This document shows, piece by piece, positions 61,382 to 64,000 of a DNA stretch of 64,000 bases. How positions within the stretch are numbered: position 1 is the first letter of the stretch; each line of letters begins with the position of its first letter. The notes beneath the pieces were generated by a model that was not told the origin of the DNA, searched no databases, and saw nothing but the letters and a program-made list of their open reading frames with translations. This stretch comes from Paenibacillus sp. G2S3 (GTDB lineage: Bacteria; Bacillota; Bacilli; Paenibacillales; Paenibacillaceae): the NCBI RefSeq assembly GCF_030123105.1, contig NZ_CP126095.1:4030001-4094000 (forward strand), in the 5' to 3' direction. Both the position numbers and the translations under genes were made by a program.

Positions 61382-62347
61382 TCATGGTTTAGACACCTGA
61401 GCGGGTAAGTATGTGCTTAAAAAAGATGTTGCATTGTCATACATCCAGCCTTTTACAGTATCCTCAGGATAATAACGAAGTAACTGCCCTATAAGATCAG
61501 GGTATTTTCCCGGATGCTCCAACTTCTCTACCCAAATATCAATGCCGTCAAAATCCGAGCCAAACATTATGTGCTTCTCTCCACCCAGACTACATACATG
61601 TTCAATGTGCTTTAACAAATCATCCATACGAGCCTTCCCATCATCACATACAAACCACGGGTAAAAGGTCAGCCCCATTCTCCCGTCCATAGCGATTAAA
61701 GCTTTAATCTGCTCATCATCTAAATTTCTAACATGACCACAAATGGCTGCGGCATTTGAATGAGAAGCTATAAATGGACGAGCGCTTAAATCAGCCAACT
61801 CCCAGAACCCCGCTTGCGACAAATGAGAGACATCCAGCAGCATTCCACTGTGGTTGCACCAATCTACCAGCTTTTTTCCTTTTTCGGTAAATCCACCATT
61901 ACGCTTCTCTAGCACACCATCTGCTGCCCAATTTGCATTATTCCAAGTTACACCAAGAAACCGTACTCCAAGTTCGAAACAGAGCTGAGCATAAAATAAG
62001 TTCCCTTCTAAGCCGTCTACGCCCTCCAGAGAGAGCATTGCCTGTGGAGGCGCTCCAACCATTCGATTCCCGACTTCCTCCTTCCACCGCAACCACTGAA
62101 GCCCATCTGTGCACACTATCTTTTGCCTAAAGAGATCAATTTGTCTTAGAACTTGTTCAAAGCTAGGTTTACCTCTGGTAGCTGAAAGATATATCGCAAA
62201 ACATTGCAGCTCCACCCCACCAGATGCCAGCCGGTCTGCTGTTACATCTAATCGAGGATCATTGTCAAAATTAATATCCGGGTATGCTTGCATTTTGCTT
62301 AGCACATCACAATGAAAATCCGCCACCTTAAGCTTATCAGCGCGCAT
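61382..62347 (-). CDS. Membrane (M19) dipeptidase family protein
   Basis: A 321-aa renal-dipeptidase-like metalloenzyme. VADFHCDVL, LSLEGVDGL, DVSHLSQAGFWEL, IASHSNAAAI and MFGSDFDGID are the metal-ligand and substrate-pocket motifs. It cleaves dipeptides, possibly with a D-residue. ATG at 62347 (MRADKLKVADFHCD) follows GTGGGGGTG; the longer frame is unlikely. Confidence 0.88.
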   Translation of the reverse strand: MRADKLKVADFHCDVLSKMQAYPDINFDNDPRLDVTADRLASGGVELQCFAIYLSATRGKPSFEQVLRQIDLFRQKIVCTDGLQWLRWKEEVGNRMVGAPPQAMLSLEGVDGLEGNLFYAQLCFELGVRFLGVTWNNANWAADGVLEKRNGGFTEKGKKLVDWCNHSGMLLDVSHLSQAGFWELADLSARPFIASHSNAAAICGHVRNLDDEQIKALIAMDGRMGLTFYPWFVCDDGKARMDDLLKHIEHVCSLGGEKHIMFGSDFDGIDIWVEKLEHPGKYPDLIGQLLRYYPEDTVKGWMYDNATSFLSTYLPAQVSKP

Positions 62348-62446
62348 TGTACACCCCCACTTTCTCGCAGTTCCAGCCGTACATTCCATTTCCAAGCGCC
62401 TACTTCAAATACTATGCAAAAAAACGCCAGACTATAAACCAAAAGC

Positions 62447-62477
62447 AAAAAACCTGTTTACATAAGTAAACAGGTTC
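62447..62477 (-). terminator. spoVS terminator
   Basis: AACCTGTTTAC/GTAAACAGGTT stem followed by a T-run on the minus strand. Confidence 0.88.
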
Positions 62478-62495
62478 ATTCATTCTATAGGTCTA

Positions 62496-62756
62496 TTATC
62501 TGGGTTCAACAATCAGTTTAATCGCGGTTCGATCTTCTCCATCAATCACTATATCAGTGAAAGCAGGAATGCAGATCAAATCAACTCCGCTTGGTGCAAC
62601 AAATCCCCGGGCAATGGCAACTGCTTTGACTGCTTGATTCAGTGCTCCAGCTCCAATAGCTTGTAATTCGGCCGATCCACGTTCACGAAGAACACCCGCT
62701 AATGCGCCGGCGACGGAATTTGGATTGGATTTAGCTGATACTTTTAATACATCCAT
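62496..62756 (-). CDS. spoVS: Stage V sporulation protein S
   Basis: An 86-aa Alba-like nucleic-acid-binding protein (MDVLKVSAKSNPNSVAGALA, GAGALNQAVKAVAIARG), full length and highly conserved. It is needed for stage V of sporulation in Bacillus. GGGAGG lies 9 nt upstream of the ATG. A SigH-type promoter lies upstream. It sits next to ymdB as in other Bacillales. Confidence 0.96.
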   Translation of the reverse strand: MDVLKVSAKSNPNSVAGALAGVLRERGSAELQAIGAGALNQAVKAVAIARGFVAPSGVDLICIPAFTDIVIDGEDRTAIKLIVEPR

Positions 62757-62809
62757 AGTAAGTACCTCCCCTGGGAAAATAATGGTGTTCTTCCACTACT
62801 TTAGATGTT

Positions 62810-62836
62810 ATTCGCGAGAGAAGAAATAATTCCTTC
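62810..62836 (-). promoter_or_regulatory. Putative SigH promoter of spoVS
   Basis: Minus strand AGAAGGAATT, about 12-nt spacer, GCGAAT, close to the SigH consensus (RNAGGAWWW and RNNGAAT). SigH control of spoVS is known in Bacillus subtilis. Confidence 0.65.
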
Positions 62837-62953
62837 TTTTTACGGACCACGTCTTCCAAAAACGGTGTACAAGATACTCTTTTACGATATAAAAAATATC
62901 ACACTACCCTAGCACGGCGAAATTACCGAATTAAACTATACTCTGTTCTACAC

Positions 62954-63748
62954 TTAGCTCATAACCCATTCACCTTCACGCAGCCGTATCTTCTCCAGAC
63001 GAGTTGCCGCACCAGTATTTTCATCTAATTCTGCAAATAAACCATGAAGCTGCCACTTGCCTTCATCGACAACAAATCGTGCTGGAAGCTGAGTTGTGAA
63101 CTTATAAAGTACTGCATCTCTTTCCATACCCAGAATTCCCTCGCTTGAACCAACCATTCCCGCATCGGTCAAATACGCAGTGCCTCCTGGTAAAATCACA
63201 TCATCATTCGTTTGAACATGAGTATGTGTACCTACTACGATCGATGCCCGACCATCCATGAAATACCCCATGGCGATTTTCTCAGAGGTTACCTCTGCAT
63301 GGAAATCGACGAGAATACATTTATGATCTCTACGAAGCTCTTCCACAATTTCATCTCCAACACGGAAAGGACAATCAATAGCAGGTAAGAATGTCCGGCC
63401 TTGTAAATTTACTATGGCCAGTTCTTTACCGTTCCCTTTAACAACTGTATAACCTCTTCCCGGTGTTCCTGGCGGAAAATTAGCGGGACGAATAATCCGA
63501 GCTTCATCATCGATGAATTCAAAAATATCTTTGTTGTCCCATGTGTGATTCCCCATAGTTATACCGTGAACGCCCCAGTTAAAAAATTCATTCGCAATCG
63601 CCTTGGTGATCCCTCTACCTGCAGCAGAGTTTTCACCATTCACAATAATGATATGTGGCTGATATTTACTTTTTAGAGAGGGTAGCATCTCGCGAAGAGC
63701 CTTTCTACCAACATTTCCAACGATATCTCCAATAAATAGTACTTTAAT
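62954..63748 (-). CDS. ymdB: 2',3'-cyclic-nucleotide phosphodiesterase YmdB, AUU start
   Basis: A 264-aa calcineurin-like phosphodiesterase (GENSAAGRGI, GNHTWDNKDIF, DFHAEVTSEKIAMG, GTHTHVQTNDD). The usual N-terminus KVLFIGDIVGNVGRKALREM, with the metal-ligand Asp, is in frame before the first ATG. The only suitable first codon is ATT at 63748, with GGAGGAGAG 4 nt upstream. From ATT the length is 264 aa, the usual family length. Starting at the internal ATG at 63688 would lose a metal ligand. It follows rny, as in Bacillus. Confidence 0.88.
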   Translation of the reverse strand: MKVLFIGDIVGNVGRKALREMLPSLKSKYQPHIIIVNGENSAAGRGITKAIANEFFNWGVHGITMGNHTWDNKDIFEFIDDEARIIRPANFPPGTPGRGYTVVKGNGKELAIVNLQGRTFLPAIDCPFRVGDEIVEELRRDHKCILVDFHAEVTSEKIAMGYFMDGRASIVVGTHTHVQTNDDVILPGGTAYLTDAGMVGSSEGILGMERDAVLYKFTTQLPARFVVDEGKWQLHGLFAELDENTGAATRLEKIRLREGEWVMS

Positions 63749-63806
63749 GATTCTCTCCTCCTAATCTTAACCGCTATATCTAATGAATAAGACCTCATAT
63801 TCAAAA

Positions 63807-63865
63807 GAAAAAAGGCCCCGCTTAGGGGCCAATTCTCAACAAATATAAGAAAGTATAAGTTACAT
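63807..63865 (-). terminator. rny terminator and AACTTATAC motif
   Basis: GGCCCCTAAGCGGGGCC hairpin with a six-T run (63807-63836). Next to it is ATGTAACTTATACTTTCTTA (minus strand, about 63840-63865), the third copy of the motif seen at 28255 and 48043. Confidence 0.8.
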
Positions 63866-63890
63866 CTTATCCCTTAACCTTATATTCCAC

Positions 63891-64000
63891 CTATTTAGCG
63901 TATTCAACAGCCCGTGTCTCACGAATAACGGTAACTTTGATATGTCCTGGATAATCCAGTTCACTTTCAATCATCTTCGTAATATCGCGAGCAAGACGGA
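63891..64000 (-). CDS. rny: Ribonuclease Y, 3' end only
   Basis: The minus strand reads [20 protein letters not shown] then [13 protein letters not shown] and TAG, the invariant C-terminus of RNase Y. The rest lies beyond the window. RNase Y is the membrane-bound endoribonuclease initiating mRNA decay. Order rny-ymdB-spoVS is conserved in Bacillales. Confidence 0.93.
   Translation of the reverse strand, partial: RLARDITKMIESELDYPGHIKVTVIRETRAVEYAK

Overview
The window looks like a chromosome segment of a spore-forming, low-to-moderate GC Bacillales bacterium, most likely Paenibacillus or a close relative. The evidence is the spore genes (spo0M, spoVS, a RacA-like protein, the rny-ymdB-spoVS order), a methionine T-box, a CIRCE/HrcA operator, an S-layer-homology glycosidase and Bacillus-type adaA/adaB genes. 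The species is inferred, not proven.

Region 1 (about 612-26505) is the striking part: an array of small, mostly single-gene units, nearly all on the minus strand. They are separated by copies of an imperfect palindromic repeat whose minus-strand core is AACTAACGGG (about 28 junctions, about 36 copies). Many junctions have two repeat copies in the same orientation around a variable hairpin, with the upstream gene's stop codon next to or inside the first copy. Cargo is typical accessory chemistry: GNAT acetyltransferases, aminoglycoside-phosphotransferase-like kinases, a chloramphenicol-phosphotransferase-like kinase, glyoxalase/bleomycin-resistance (VOC) proteins, methyltransferases, a glutathione peroxidase, a FabZ, an AraC-GyrI regulator and small proteins of unknown function. 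Several units are broken (in-frame stops, frameshifts, truncations). I read this as an integron-like cassette array without an integrase in the window. Two stretches inside it carry ordinary multi-gene content: 7348-10175 (CynX-type transporter, LysR regulator, VOC protein) and 21698-24987 (hydrolase fragment, ABC transporter with a LytTR regulator, MarR remnant).

Region 2 (26.5-31.1 kb) holds a YdcF-family membrane protein, YbaK deacylase, a YolD-like protein, an alkylation-repair operon (adaA, adaB/ogt, radical SAM protein) and a RacA-like gene. Region 3 (31.1-42.8 kb) has aspA, a uronate-catabolism locus (558-aa unknown protein, kduI, DeoR regulator, kduD), small unknown genes, a NUDIX-GNAT pair, and a GH42 beta-galactosidase with a divergent AraC regulator.

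Region 4 (42.8-52.6 kb) holds an SLH-GH18 spore/cell-wall glycosidase, an ABC-2 exporter pair, spo0M, and a heterodimeric ABC exporter with a divergent LysR regulator. Region 5 (52.6-64 kb) is housekeeping: T-box-controlled methionyl-tRNA synthetase, CIRCE-controlled htpG, LysR/dapA, a DEAD-box helicase, a PduL-type phosphotransacylase, an M19 dipeptidase, spoVS, ymdB (apparently with an AUU start) and the 3' end of rny.
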